A stretch of DNA of 64,000 nucleotides from positions 1-64,000 of the forward strand of contig CALLSD010000018.1 of NCBI GenBank assembly GCA_938014245.1, given 5' to 3'. Position 1 is the first letter of the stretch. The number at the start of each line of letters is the position of its first letter. The notes beneath the pieces are model-generated. The model saw nothing but the letters and a program-made list of their open reading frames with translations. It was not told where the DNA came from and made no database searches. The stretch comes from an uncultured Actinomyces sp. (lineage in GTDB: Bacteria; Actinomycetota; Actinomycetes; Actinomycetales; Actinomycetaceae). Both the position numbers and the translations under genes were made by a program. Shown here in pieces: positions 42,138 through 49,968 of this stretch.

Positions 42138-43070
42138 ATGCCCCGCGCACAACTTGTGCTTCCCCCCGCTCATGACGCACCGCTGACCGTTACTGCTGTT
42201 TCTTCCAAGCTTGGCGTCTCTGCCTCGACTCTTCGAACCTGGGAACGACGTTATGGTCTGGGACCGGGCGAACGCTCTGCGGGTAGTCACCGGCGATACC
42301 TTCCTGAAGATGTTGCTCGACTCAGTCACATGATCGAGCTCATTCAAAGTGGTGTCACTCCCTCAGATGCCGCTGCGATTGTGCTTTCTCAGTCCAGGGG
42401 AGATCTCGAAGAAGTTGCCCCTCCGCGGACAGCGGATGAATTGGTTGCTGCCGCGCGCGCGGGAGACCGCGAGAAGCTTGTCCACTTGATCGAGGCGAGC
42501 ATCAGTGAAAAAGGCCTGCTTCACACCTGGATGCTCTTAGTTGAGCCTGCTTTCGAAGTCATGGCAACGGACTATCACGGGGAGACTCCCGGTGTTGCAG
42601 GTTCATCGCTCTTAACCCAAGCGATGTATGACGTTCTGCGTGCAATGTCGGAGCAGCGCCCTGAACCGAAGTTCCCTTCCTCTCCCAGCATCATTATCTT
42701 GGGAGACCGTGCGCACCTGCTTCCTGCTCACGTTATCGGAGTTGCTCTTCGCTGGTATGGACCTAATGTTGTCGTCTTGGGTGCCTGCAGTCGCGGATGG
42801 GTTGGCGGAAAAGAAAAGCTCGATGCCTTTGTCGAGAATATTGACTCCAACGTCGCTGCACTTATTACCTTGGGCCAAGGGGAAGAGTGTAAAAACTTCG
42901 TGGCCTCGGCAGTGCACAACCATGGAATTGACGTGATCGCGGTTGGTTCCCAGTCGCCGCGCGTTCTGGATGATCATGTGTTGCGTGTTCGCACTGTTTC
43001 AGCGTGTGTGGAAGAAACTTTAGCGCTGCTTGGAGCGAAGCTCGCTCGAACCGTAGCGCGCACAAAGTAA
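42138..43070 (+). CDS. MerR-family regulator with a degenerate B12-binding-like domain
   Basis: Protein of 310 aa. The N-terminal winged helix (residues ~16-80) has VTAVSSKLGVSASTLRTWERRYGLGP, typical of the CarH/LitR branch of MerR. Residues ~100-175 form the helical cap region and ~183-300 a Rossmann-like cobalamin-binding domain: ILGDRAHLLPAHVIGVALRWYG. The B12 motif DxHxxG is altered: His198 and Gly201 are kept but Pro196 replaces Asp. In CarH, adenosylcobalamin makes it a light sensor; whether this one binds B12 is doubtful. It is monocistronic. Confidence 0.85.
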   Translation: MPRAQLVLPPAHDAPLTVTAVSSKLGVSASTLRTWERRYGLGPGERSAGSHRRYLPEDVARLSHMIELIQSGVTPSDAAAIVLSQSRGDLEEVAPPRTADELVAAARAGDREKLVHLIEASISEKGLLHTWMLLVEPAFEVMATDYHGETPGVAGSSLLTQAMYDVLRAMSEQRPEPKFPSSPSIIILGDRAHLLPAHVIGVALRWYGPNVVVLGACSRGWVGGKEKLDAFVENIDSNVAALITLGQGEECKNFVASAVHNHGIDVIAVGSQSPRVLDDHVLRVRTVSACVEETLALLGAKLARTVARTK

Positions 43071-43140
43071 CCCCGCATAAACAGGGAACTTGCCCGGTTT
43101 AGTGGAATTGGCCTCGTAACGGTTACTGCACATTGAAGAA

Positions 43141-43148
43141 CGTGTTAG
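43141..43148 (+). promoter_or_regulatory. LacI-type motif upstream of the AGE-family gene
   Basis: CGTGTTAG within AACGTGTTAGCG, matching the element upstream of the beta-galactosidase. A short palindrome GTAACGGTTAC lies at 43116-43126. Both are within 90 bases of the AGE-family start and may be operator sites. Confidence 0.4.
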
Positions 43149-43203
43149 CGTAGACGCGTATCTATTACGCCGCGCAGGTGCGGCAACACGCAGAGGAATA
43201 AAG

Positions 43204-44487
43204 ATGACCCCGTGGGAAGATCCTCAGCTCATTGAGGCATTTGACGAAGAATTCGAAGAACTTGCTCATTTTGCAGCAGGATCCGTCGTTGACTGTGGAT
43301 TCGGATACCTCGATCGCAATGGTGCTGTTGATCCTTCCAAGCCCGTTGAACTGTGGATTACGGGGCGCATGACCTATGTTTTTGCACTGGCTGCACTCAA
43401 GGGCTATGACTGGGCAATTCCTCTGGTAGACCACGGAATTCGCTGCCTCTTAGAAGGCCCGATGTACGACCGCGAGAACGGTGGATGGTACTCGGGCCTC
43501 GTCACTGAAATTGTTGAACGCGAAGACGGCCCACATTGGAAGGTCGTTGAACCCGCAAATGGCGGCCTCAAGCAAGCCTACGCGCATGCCTTTGTCATTC
43601 TGTCTTCGAGTGCCGCTACTGTTCTAGGACGTCCCGGAGCTCGAGAGCTACTCGATCGCGCGTTGACTGACCAAGACCAGCACTGGTGGGAACCTGAGTT
43701 TGGACGCGTCCGCGAGGCCTGGAACCGCGACTACACCATCAGCGAGGACTACCGCGGCGTGAACGCCAATATGCACACTGTCGAGGCCTATCTTGCCGCT
43801 TTCGATGCGACGGGGGATCGCCTGTGGCTGGACCGTGCTCGCGGCATTTGTCGTTTCGTTGCTGACACTGCCGAGCAATTGCACTGGCGCATTCCTGAAC
43901 ACTTCGACGCTGACTGGAATATGCTCCCCGAGCACAACGCGGATCGCCCTTCGGATCCTTTCCGTCCCTATGGCGCTACCCCCGGTCATGGTATGGAGTG
44001 GGCGCGTCTGATTCTTCATACGCGCGCAGCACTGATCGGCCTCGGTGATCACGATGACTGGATGGTCGAAGCTGCTGAACAACTCTTTAATCGTTCGTGC
44101 GCCGATGGTTGGGATCGCCATGGCGCCGGAGGCTTCGTCTACACAACCGACTGGAACGGTCGCCCGGTCGTTGATACCCGTATGCACTGGGTCTTGTGCG
44201 AGGCTGTTAATAGTGCGTGTGTGCTTGGTCGAGTTCATGAAGAGGCAGGGGACGCTTCCCGCGTGGCTGAGTTGAGTACTTTGTATGCGCAGTGGGTTGA
44301 TTGGGCTGACCGTTATCTTCGCGAGGCCACGGGGCGTTGGATTCATGAAGTGGACGCCTCGGGTGTGGAGTCTGGTACGACGTGGGAAGGCAAGGCGGAT
44401 GCTTACCATGTGGCCCAGATGCTCCTGCTCCCGCAGGTCGGAAACACTCCCTGCTTTGCTTTGGCTCTCAAGCAACTCGCGGAGTAA
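43204..44487 (+). CDS. AGE-family sugar epimerase/isomerase
   Basis: N-acylglucosamine 2-epimerase-family protein (427 aa), an (alpha/alpha)6 barrel. Hallmarks are the RMTYVFALAAL helix, GGWYSGLV, NANMHTVEAYLAAFDATGD and PGHGMEWARLILHTR with the catalytic histidine region, and MHWVLCEAVNSA. Members interconvert mannose, fructose and glucose or sulfoquinovose (ManI, YihS) or epimerise GlcNAc; length and motifs fit mannose isomerase-type best, but the substrate is unproven. A GAGGAATAAAG Shine-Dalgarno leads it. It shares a LacI-type motif upstream with the galactosidase locus. Confidence 0.85.
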   Translation: MTPWEDPQLIEAFDEEFEELAHFAAGSVVDCGFGYLDRNGAVDPSKPVELWITGRMTYVFALAALKGYDWAIPLVDHGIRCLLEGPMYDRENGGWYSGLVTEIVEREDGPHWKVVEPANGGLKQAYAHAFVILSSSAATVLGRPGARELLDRALTDQDQHWWEPEFGRVREAWNRDYTISEDYRGVNANMHTVEAYLAAFDATGDRLWLDRARGICRFVADTAEQLHWRIPEHFDADWNMLPEHNADRPSDPFRPYGATPGHGMEWARLILHTRAALIGLGDHDDWMVEAAEQLFNRSCADGWDRHGAGGFVYTTDWNGRPVVDTRMHWVLCEAVNSACVLGRVHEEAGDASRVAELSTLYAQWVDWADRYLREATGRWIHEVDASGVESGTTWEGKADAYHVAQMLLLPQVGNTPCFALALKQLAE

Positions 44488-44567
44488 TTCGGCTCATTAT
44501 TGGTGAGCTTAGCCACGCCTCGTGGTATTTCGGTCGACGGCAGTATGCTCTGAGGCTTCAAGAGGCC

Positions 44568-44573
44568 TAGACT
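44568..44573 (+). promoter_or_regulatory. -10 element for leaderless guaB
   Basis: TAGACT, six bases (TCGTTC), then the guaB ATG at 44580. No Shine-Dalgarno precedes guaB, so a leaderless transcript is likely. Confidence 0.5.
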
Positions 44574-44579
44574 TCGTTC

Positions 44580-46097
44580 ATGGCAGACATTCACAATGAT
44601 CCTTTTGCTTTGACCGGACTGACCTACGATGACGTTCTGCTTCTTCCCGAGCTGACCGATGTTGTTCCCTCACAGGTTGACACCTCGGCGCAGCTGACGA
44701 AGAAGATCCGCCTGCGTATTCCTCTGCTTTCTGCGGCGATGGATACGGTGACCGAGGCGCGCATGGCGATTGCGATGGCTCGCCAAGGTGGTATCGGAAT
44801 TCTGCACCGCAACCTTTCGATCGAAGAACAGGCTTCCCAGGTTCGTCAGGTGAAGCGTTCCGAGTCGGGAATGGTCGAGGATCCCGTGACCATCGGCCCC
44901 GATGCGACCATCGAAGAACTGGATCAGCTGTGTGGGCACTATCGAGTCTCTGGCCTGCCCGTCGTGGATGATGACCAGCAGCTCATCGGCATCATTACCA
45001 ACCGCGATCTACGCTTCGTTCCCACGGATCAGTGGGCTTCCTTGAAGGTTCGTGATTGCATGACTCCTCGCGAACGACTGGTAACCGGAAAGGTTGGAAC
45101 TAGCCGTGAAGAAGCGAAGGCTTTGCTTGCGACGAACCGCGTTGAAAAGCTGCCGATTATCGATGAGGATGGGCGACTGACGGGTCTGATTACCGTTAAG
45201 GACTTCGTCAAGACTGAGCAGTACCCGAACGCAACAAAGGATGAACGCGGCCGCCTCATGGTTGGCGCTGCAGTGGGCTACTGGGGAGATACCTGGGAGC
45301 GTGCGTGTGCGCTTCGTGATGCGGGTGTCGATGTCTTGGTAGTTGACACCGCAAACGGCGGCGCAGCTTTGGCATTGGAGATGATCCGTAAGATCAAGGC
45401 GGACTCGACTTTTGATGGCGTTCAGATCATTGGCGGCAACGTCGCAACGACCGAAGGCGCTCAGGCTTTGATCGATGCGGGTGTCGACGCTGTGAAGGTC
45501 GGCGTTGGACCGGGTTCCATCTGCACGACTCGCGTCGTTGCGGGTGTGGGCGTTCCTCAAGTCACTGCGATTCACCTGGCGTCCTTGGCTTGCAAGCCTG
45601 CGGGCGTCCCGCTCATTGCTGATGGTGGGCTGCAGTACTCGGGCGATATTGGCAAGGCCATCGTCGCTGGCGCCGACACGGTCATGCTGGGGTCCTTGCT
45701 GGCAGGCTGCGAAGAATCTCCTGGCGAGGTCGTCTTCACCAATGGCAAGCAGTACAAGCGTTACCGCGGCATGGGTTCCTTGGGTGCTATGAGCTCGCGT
45801 GGACGTAAGTCTTACTCGAAGGACCGCTACTTCCAGGCAGATGTGTCTTCAGACGACAAGATTGTTCCTGAAGGCATCGAAGGCCAGGTTCCCTACACCG
45901 GAGCTCTTGCGGCGGTCGTCTACCAGCTGGTTGGTGGTTTGCACCAGACGATGTTCTATCTGGGGGCCTCAACCATTGATGCTGTGAAGCGCAATGGTCG
46001 CTTTGTGCGCATCACGTCTGCGGGTCTGCGTGAGTCGCATCCGCACGATGTTCAGATGACAACAGAGGCTCCGAACTACCACTCTTCGGCGAAGTAA
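44580..46097 (+). CDS. guaB: Inosine-5'-monophosphate dehydrogenase
   Basis: IMPDH (505 aa), the rate-limiting step of GMP synthesis. TIM barrel with DVLLLPELTDVVPSQVDTS at the start, paired CBS domains (residues ~100-215), the catalytic loop GPGSICTTRVVAGVGVPQ with the thioimidate Cys, and the flap KRYRGMGSLGAM. It ends in a hairpin terminator shared with the convergent exonuclease. Confidence 0.97.
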   Translation: MADIHNDPFALTGLTYDDVLLLPELTDVVPSQVDTSAQLTKKIRLRIPLLSAAMDTVTEARMAIAMARQGGIGILHRNLSIEEQASQVRQVKRSESGMVEDPVTIGPDATIEELDQLCGHYRVSGLPVVDDDQQLIGIITNRDLRFVPTDQWASLKVRDCMTPRERLVTGKVGTSREEAKALLATNRVEKLPIIDEDGRLTGLITVKDFVKTEQYPNATKDERGRLMVGAAVGYWGDTWERACALRDAGVDVLVVDTANGGAALALEMIRKIKADSTFDGVQIIGGNVATTEGAQALIDAGVDAVKVGVGPGSICTTRVVAGVGVPQVTAIHLASLACKPAGVPLIADGGLQYSGDIGKAIVAGADTVMLGSLLAGCEESPGEVVFTNGKQYKRYRGMGSLGAMSSRGRKSYSKDRYFQADVSSDDKIVPEGIEGQVPYTGALAAVVYQLVGGLHQTMFYLGASTIDAVKRNGRFVRITSAGLRESHPHDVQMTTEAPNYHSSAK

Positions 46098-46117
46098 TTC
46101 TTTGCTCAGAGGTCTCT

Positions 46118-46150
46118 AAGGGCGCGGCGTTGAGTCGCGCCCTTATTGCA
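46118..46150 (+). terminator. Terminator after guaB
   Basis: 9-bp stem AAGGGCGCG / CGCGCCCTT, nine-base loop, followed by ATTGCATG. It sits in the convergent junction with the exonuclease gene, overlapping its stop codon. Confidence 0.7.
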
Positions 46151-46877
46151 TGGGCCAGCGGCGGTCGATGTGTGTGTCCCGTCCCCGCGAACGTAGAAAG
46201 TTTTCAAAGTTTTCTGCCCAGGCTGCGTGAGCGTCCTTTTGGAATGCGTGGATTTGAGTGCAACTCTGAGCAGCACAATCCGGGAACTTGTGGGCGATTG
46301 CTGCCAACACGTCCAATGTCATAACCACGTCATATTCGGCGGTATGCGCATTTTCTGAAACTGGAACCCCGTACGCGCTGGCCATAAGAGAAAGCTGCTT
46401 TTTCCCCTTGCGGTAGCGATCAAGATGGCGGTCCAAGACCAAGGGGTCGATGATGGGCGCGGGTTCGCTCAGACCGAGCCTTTCACTGAGAGTGGGGAGT
46501 CCATGTCTGCGGAGTTCTTCTTCAAGCAAGGTGAAATCGAAACTTCCGTTGAACGCGACAACGGGATAACCGCGTCCCATATGCGAGGCGAGAGAAGCGG
46601 CAAGCTCTTCAAGAACTTCACGGATCGGACGGCCGTGGGTTTGTGCCGTTTGCGTTGTGATCCCATGAATCTGAGCTGCAGAGTCAGGGATGACAACTTC
46701 GGGGTCTGCGAGCCATGTCGTAATGACGTCAGAGCCGGCAGTGGCTGCAGCTCCGTCTGCGCGTAGAACGAGTGCTGCAGTAACCAAGCGGTCACTGTGG
46801 GGGTTAACCCCTGTTGTTTCGGTATCAAAGCCAAGCCAGGGGAGTTGTGCCCACGACGGAACTGATGTGTGTGTCAT
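46143..46877 (-). CDS. DEDDh 3'-5' exonuclease (DNA polymerase III epsilon-like)
   Basis: Stand-alone exonuclease (244 aa). Metal ligands follow the DEDDh pattern: D18 and E20 in GFDTETTG, the Exo II FNGSFDFTLLEEEL with Asp, and the Exo III ENAHTAEYDVVM with His and Asp. The family includes DnaQ proofreading subunits and related repair or RNA-trimming enzymes. A WLADP-xIHGIT segment places it near actinobacterial DnaQ-like proteins, but the role is not proven. Convergent with guaB. Confidence 0.9.
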   Translation of the reverse strand: MTHTSVPSWAQLPWLGFDTETTGVNPHSDRLVTAALVLRADGAAATAGSDVITTWLADPEVVIPDSAAQIHGITTQTAQTHGRPIREVLEELAASLASHMGRGYPVVAFNGSFDFTLLEEELRRHGLPTLSERLGLSEPAPIIDPLVLDRHLDRYRKGKKQLSLMASAYGVPVSENAHTAEYDVVMTLDVLAAIAHKFPDCAAQSCTQIHAFQKDAHAAWAENFENFLRSRGRDTHIDRRWPMQ

Positions 46878-46930
46878 GCCTTAAGTGTGCACTGTTGCTC
46901 CGTCATTTGCGTCCAATTTCAGATCCGCAT

Positions 46931-46968
46931 AAAAAAGATGTCCCACTTCGTCATGGAAGTGGGACATC
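46931..46968 (-). terminator. Terminator of the small Arg-rich gene
   Basis: Perfect 13-bp stem GATGTCCCACTTC / GAAGTGGGACATC with a six-base loop. Read on the minus strand it is followed by TTTTTT, a full intrinsic terminator 20 bases after the stop of the small gene at 46989. Confidence 0.88.
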
Positions 46969-46988
46969 GCTAGATGAACTGTCGTGAA

Positions 46989-47174
46989 TCAGGGATGCAA
47001 AGGCAAGGGGAACGAGAAACGCGTGTATGCACCAGGCATCTGGGCGCGATCACGAGATCCCAACTTACGAGGTGTGCGCTCGTTTGTGCGGCGCGATACA
47101 TCCTGCGCAATGCGGCTTTCCGCGCGTGAACTGCGACGGAAATCCCTTTGAGTGGCAGCTGCTGCTGTCAACAT
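46989..47174 (-). CDS. Small Arg/Ser/Thr-rich protein of unknown function (61 aa)
   Basis: Unrecognised 61-residue protein, beginning MLTAAAATQRDFRRSSR and strongly basic (about a quarter Arg), without membrane helix, signal peptide or Cys. It is supported as a real gene by a near-perfect Shine-Dalgarno (AGGAGGT five bases before ATG) and by an intrinsic terminator with six Ts just downstream. It is monocistronic, between the exonuclease and guaB3. Possible nucleic-acid binder by composition only. Confidence 0.7.
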   Translation of the reverse strand: MLTAAAATQRDFRRSSRAESRIAQDVSRRTNERTPRKLGSRDRAQMPGAYTRFSFPLPLHP

Positions 47175-47549
47175 GATGACCTCCTGCGGATCAAATGGCG
47201 AACACCACTTGCGGGTGTATTTGTGATGACGTATACATTCTGCGCATTGCCGACGATCTCTTCAAGTGTTTTTCACCCTCGGCGTGCAGGGTCGTTCCTT
47301 CAGGCGTGGATTGAAAAGCAAAAGGTTGGGAACTGGTGAAGTCTCCCCATGGCCTCGTCCTTAATATTCTAAAAATTGGGTAAAAATTTGTGGGCGATCG
47401 TCATGTCTCCACAGAGCTTTCTGGTCAAAGGTAAAGTCGTATCAGAATGCAAGCTAGATATGAAATACGTCACTTTAATGTTGATGTGTGTGGCGTGTCT
47501 TCGATGCGGCGTCAATATCGCGCACCTGGGGAGTGACTACAATGGCCCC
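47175..47549. other. Divergent intergenic region between the small gene and guaB3
   Basis: 375 bases without a convincing gene; an open frame runs from 47376 into guaB3, but its extra 58 codons resemble no guaB3 N-terminus. The stretch 47360-47400 is AT-rich. The -10 of guaB3 lies at the right end. Confidence 0.5.
47538..47543 (+). promoter_or_regulatory. -10 element for leaderless guaB3
   Basis: TACAAT, six bases (GGCCCC), then the guaB3 ATG at 47550. No Shine-Dalgarno at proper distance; predicted leaderless. Confidence 0.5.
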
Positions 47550-48671
47550 ATGGGTAATGAGGTCGAAATCGGTCGAGGAAAACGAGGCCGCCGCGCCTAC
47601 ACGCTAGATGACATCGCACTTGTTTCGGCACGCAGAACCAGGGACCCTGCCGACGTGAACGTTGGATGGCAGATTGATGCCTACCATGTCGACGTCCCCA
47701 TCATGGCTGCCCCCATGGACTCGGTGATGAGTCCCGATACGGCAATTCTCTTCGGCAAGCTCGGTGGAATTGGGGTTTTAGACCTGGACGGTCTGTGGAC
47801 TCGTTACGAAAATCCTCAACCGATTTTGGATGAGATTGCCCAGCTCCCCGCCGAAGGCTCAATCGCTCGGCTTCAACAAATTTATTCGGCACCTATCCAA
47901 GCCGATCTCATCACCGAACGTCTCCAATACATCCGAGATGCGGGCGTTGTGGTGGCAGGAAGGCTTTCGCCCCAGCGCACCCAGCGCTACTGGCGCGCTG
48001 TTGTCGAGGCGGGTGTTGATCTCTTCGTTATCCGCGGAACGACGGTGTCTGCCGAGCACGTCTCCTCGCGTGCAGAGCCCCTCAATCTCAAACGCTTCAT
48101 CTATGAGCTTGATGTTCCCGTCATTGTGGGTGGAGTCTCCACAGATACCGCTGCCTTGCATCTGATGCGTACGGGCGCTGCAGGTATTCTGGTCGGTTTT
48201 GGTGGGGGAGCAGCCCATGCAACTCGCCAGTCGCTGGGAGTTCATGCTCCCATGGCGACGGCAATCGCCGACGTTGCTGCGGCGCGCCGCGACTACATGG
48301 ATGAATCTGGCGGCCGCTACGTCCATGTGATTGCGGATGGTGGAATTGGGCGCTCTGGGGACATGACGCGCGCAATTGCTTGTGGTGCAGACGCGGTGAT
48401 GATGGGTGCTGCCCTTGCTCGCGCCGAGGAAGCTCCCGGACGTGGTTGGCACTGGGGTTCCGAGGCCACGCACCCGGAGCTCCCGCGAGGCCACCGTGTG
48501 CGCGTGGGGACTTCGGGGACCTTCAGTGAAATCTTGTATGGGCCTTCGACGCGTGCGGATGGAACGCTGAACTTTATTGGTGCGCTCAAGCGAACTATGG
48601 CCTCGACAGGGTATTCGGAAGTGAAGGACCTGCAAAAGGCGGAAGTCGTCGTCAGCCCCTATTCGCGCTGA
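47550..48671 (+). CDS. guaB3: GuaB3-family IMP dehydrogenase-related protein
   Basis: Protein of 373 aa, the usual GuaB3 length, starting MGNEVEIGRGKRGRRAYTLDDIALV. It is an IMPDH/GMPR-type TIM barrel without CBS domains, with IMAAPMDSVMSPDTA and VIADGGIGRSGDMTRAIACGADAVMMG. GuaB3 proteins are found mainly in actinobacteria and cyanobacteria and their reaction is unsettled. The canonical GSICTT catalytic loop of IMPDH is not present. The start is set by homology and promoter geometry. Confidence 0.92.
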   Translation: MGNEVEIGRGKRGRRAYTLDDIALVSARRTRDPADVNVGWQIDAYHVDVPIMAAPMDSVMSPDTAILFGKLGGIGVLDLDGLWTRYENPQPILDEIAQLPAEGSIARLQQIYSAPIQADLITERLQYIRDAGVVVAGRLSPQRTQRYWRAVVEAGVDLFVIRGTTVSAEHVSSRAEPLNLKRFIYELDVPVIVGGVSTDTAALHLMRTGAAGILVGFGGGAAHATRQSLGVHAPMATAIADVAAARRDYMDESGGRYVHVIADGGIGRSGDMTRAIACGADAVMMGAALARAEEAPGRGWHWGSEATHPELPRGHRVRVGTSGTFSEILYGPSTRADGTLNFIGALKRTMASTGYSEVKDLQKAEVVVSPYSR

Positions 48672-48679
48672 CACAAAAT

Positions 48680-48713
48680 TCTGGGTGGCGAACGTCTTAG
48701 TTCGCCACCCAGA
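48680..48713. terminator. Bidirectional terminator between guaB3 and the membrane protein gene
   Basis: Perfect 14-bp stem TCTGGGTGGCGAAC / GTTCGCCACCCAGA with a GTCTTA loop. On the minus strand it is followed by ATTTTGTG, so it serves the convergent membrane protein gene best; it also follows guaB3 by eight bases. Confidence 0.8.
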
Positions 48714-48717
48714 TCAG

Positions 48718-49188
48718 TTAGAGGGTGGGTTTGTGAAGAGTAAGCGAAGCAACTTCCGCTCGTGGAACCCACAGGTCTAATGCCGTGAATCCAGCGAAGG
48801 CCAAAGACAAACAGCTCGGCCAGAGAATGTTTTCGTACTCTAGTGAGAAAGCGTAGAAGCTATCGGCAGCGGTCGTATGGAGTGTTCCCAACAGTGTTCC
48901 AATGACGATTAGAGGAATACTGAAATTGACGACTACTGAAATAATCCGAATCACCCGTGAGGGTCCGACGATATTTCTTATCCTGAGAATGCTTCCAGTG
49001 AGTGCCAGTAAGAGCCCAATAACAATGGCGATAGCGACTGGTTTCGTGAGCCAGATTAATGGATTGTCATGGAAGAGAGGCGGAAGCCAAAGCACGAGAA
49101 GTGGGAGGCCACCAACGAAAGCAAGATAGGTGGATGTCTCCCATGCGTTCCATTGAGTGTCGACAGTCGCGCTGCGTAGATTTGACAT
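48718..49188 (-). CDS. Hypothetical membrane protein, four predicted helices
   Basis: Unrecognised protein of 156 aa. Hydrophobic segments lie near residues 22-40, 52-72, 82-105 and 125-145, with short polar loops; no conserved catalytic motif is visible. The ATG at 49188 follows AGGAGGAAAA, an excellent Shine-Dalgarno, and is preferred over an in-frame start 11 codons upstream. Monocistronic with its own terminator. Function unknown. Confidence 0.7.
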   Translation of the reverse strand: MSNLRSATVDTQWNAWETSTYLAFVGGLPLLVLWLPPLFHDNPLIWLTKPVAIAIVIGLLLALTGSILRIRNIVGPSRVIRIISVVVNFSIPLIVIGTLLGTLHTTAADSFYAFSLEYENILWPSCLSLAFAGFTALDLWVPRAEVASLTLHKPTL

Positions 49189-49505
49189 TTTTCCTCCTAG
49201 TGGAACGAATTCGGATCCCATTGGTTGCAGCAGGAGCCGAAATGCAAACGATGGCCAGTTTGGAGTGAACTAGATTTCTTCCTTGAAACCGAAGGAAAGT
49301 GGTTGCGCAAAGCTGGCGGTGGCGGTGGGGGAGGCCGCGAAGGAAAGACAGGTGGCGTGCAGCGGTTCTTTGGTGCACCCATGAATAATTATCCCCGGGT
49401 GTTTAATCCCTTGTCAATAGTTTTTCTGCAGGTCAAGGCATGAAAATGTGGGGCGACCACAGTTGTGATCGCCCCACAACTATTGAAGGGGGTTGGTGCT
49501 TGGCT
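49189..49505. other. Intergenic region between two minus-strand membrane protein genes
   Basis: 317 bases. It includes a (GGN)7-like glycine-codon run around 49315-49335 in one + frame that I could not match to any family, a tiny Shine-Dalgarno-led frame at 49242 (eight codons), and at its right end a minus-strand terminator (49447-49478). No reliable gene. Confidence 0.45.
49447..49478 (-). terminator. Terminator of the 109-aa membrane protein gene
   Basis: 10-bp stem TGTGGGGCGA / TCGCCCCACA with an inner CAC/GTG helix; on the minus strand followed by TTTTCA. It lies 28 bases after the stop at 49506. Confidence 0.75.
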
Positions 49506-49835
49506 TTAGGCGGCTGTGTTCATCACCAGGGCAGTGATTGCCGGGCTGATGAGAATCAGAGCTAAGGCTAGTGCGCCGTAGAGATTTCGTTGGTATGAGG
49601 GGCCTTCGGAAGCGGTCTGATGCCAGATCGCTGCAAAAGGTAAGAAGACTGCGGCCACTAGTCCCACAACGAGAACCATGGGGCGCAGTGCTGGAGCAAA
49701 AACGCAGGCGAAAAGGGCGACTGCAAGGATGATGGGAGTGATCAGGGATTTTCTCACGGAAAAATCATAAATCTGAGCAGTTGGAGCTTCAGTACAAGCG
49801 CTTGTGATTTTGATTAAGTCTGCGACTGTGTGCAT
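49506..49835 (-). CDS. Hypothetical small membrane protein
   Basis: Unrecognised protein of 109 aa with three predicted helices (residues ~33-50, ~52-72 and ~86-106) after a polar N-terminus. No Shine-Dalgarno is obvious before the ATG at 49835, so the true start may be further in. A dedicated terminator downstream argues that it is expressed. Function unknown. Confidence 0.5.
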   Translation of the reverse strand: MHTVADLIKITSACTEAPTAQIYDFSVRKSLITPIILAVALFACVFAPALRPMVLVVGLVAAVFLPFAAIWHQTASEGPSYQRNLYGALALALILISPAITALVMNTAA

Positions 49836-49904
49836 ATTTCGGTTGAATAGTTTCCAGCATCATGCATAAATAGTGATGTTTTGGCGACGGTTTAGAACGT
49901 GAAA

Positions 49905-49940
49905 AGTGGTCCCGGTCTAGAAAACCAGACCGGGACCACT
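49905..49940 (-). terminator. Terminator after fumC
   Basis: Perfect 14-bp stem AGTGGTCCCGGTCT / AGACCGGGACCACT with an eight-base loop, followed on the minus strand by TTTCACG. It lies about 28 bases after the fumC stop. Confidence 0.82.
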
Positions 49941-49968
49941 CTCAGTAACTTGCTAGACGCTCCCTAGA

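Noticed and set aside
11841..47362. 14-base identity TGGCCTCGTCCTTA between two intergenic regions (11841 and 47349)
   Set aside because: A few 14-base matches are expected by chance in 64 kb and no extended similarity or structure surrounds it.
47376..47549. 58-codon N-terminal extension of guaB3
   Set aside because: GuaB3 proteins start at the MGNEV-like position, the extension is unlike any GuaB3, and a -10 hexamer sits six bases before the ATG at 47550.
49225..49443. + strand frame with a run of seven glycines
   Set aside because: Starts at TTG without a matching ribosome site and matches no family; kept only as a remark on the intergenic region.
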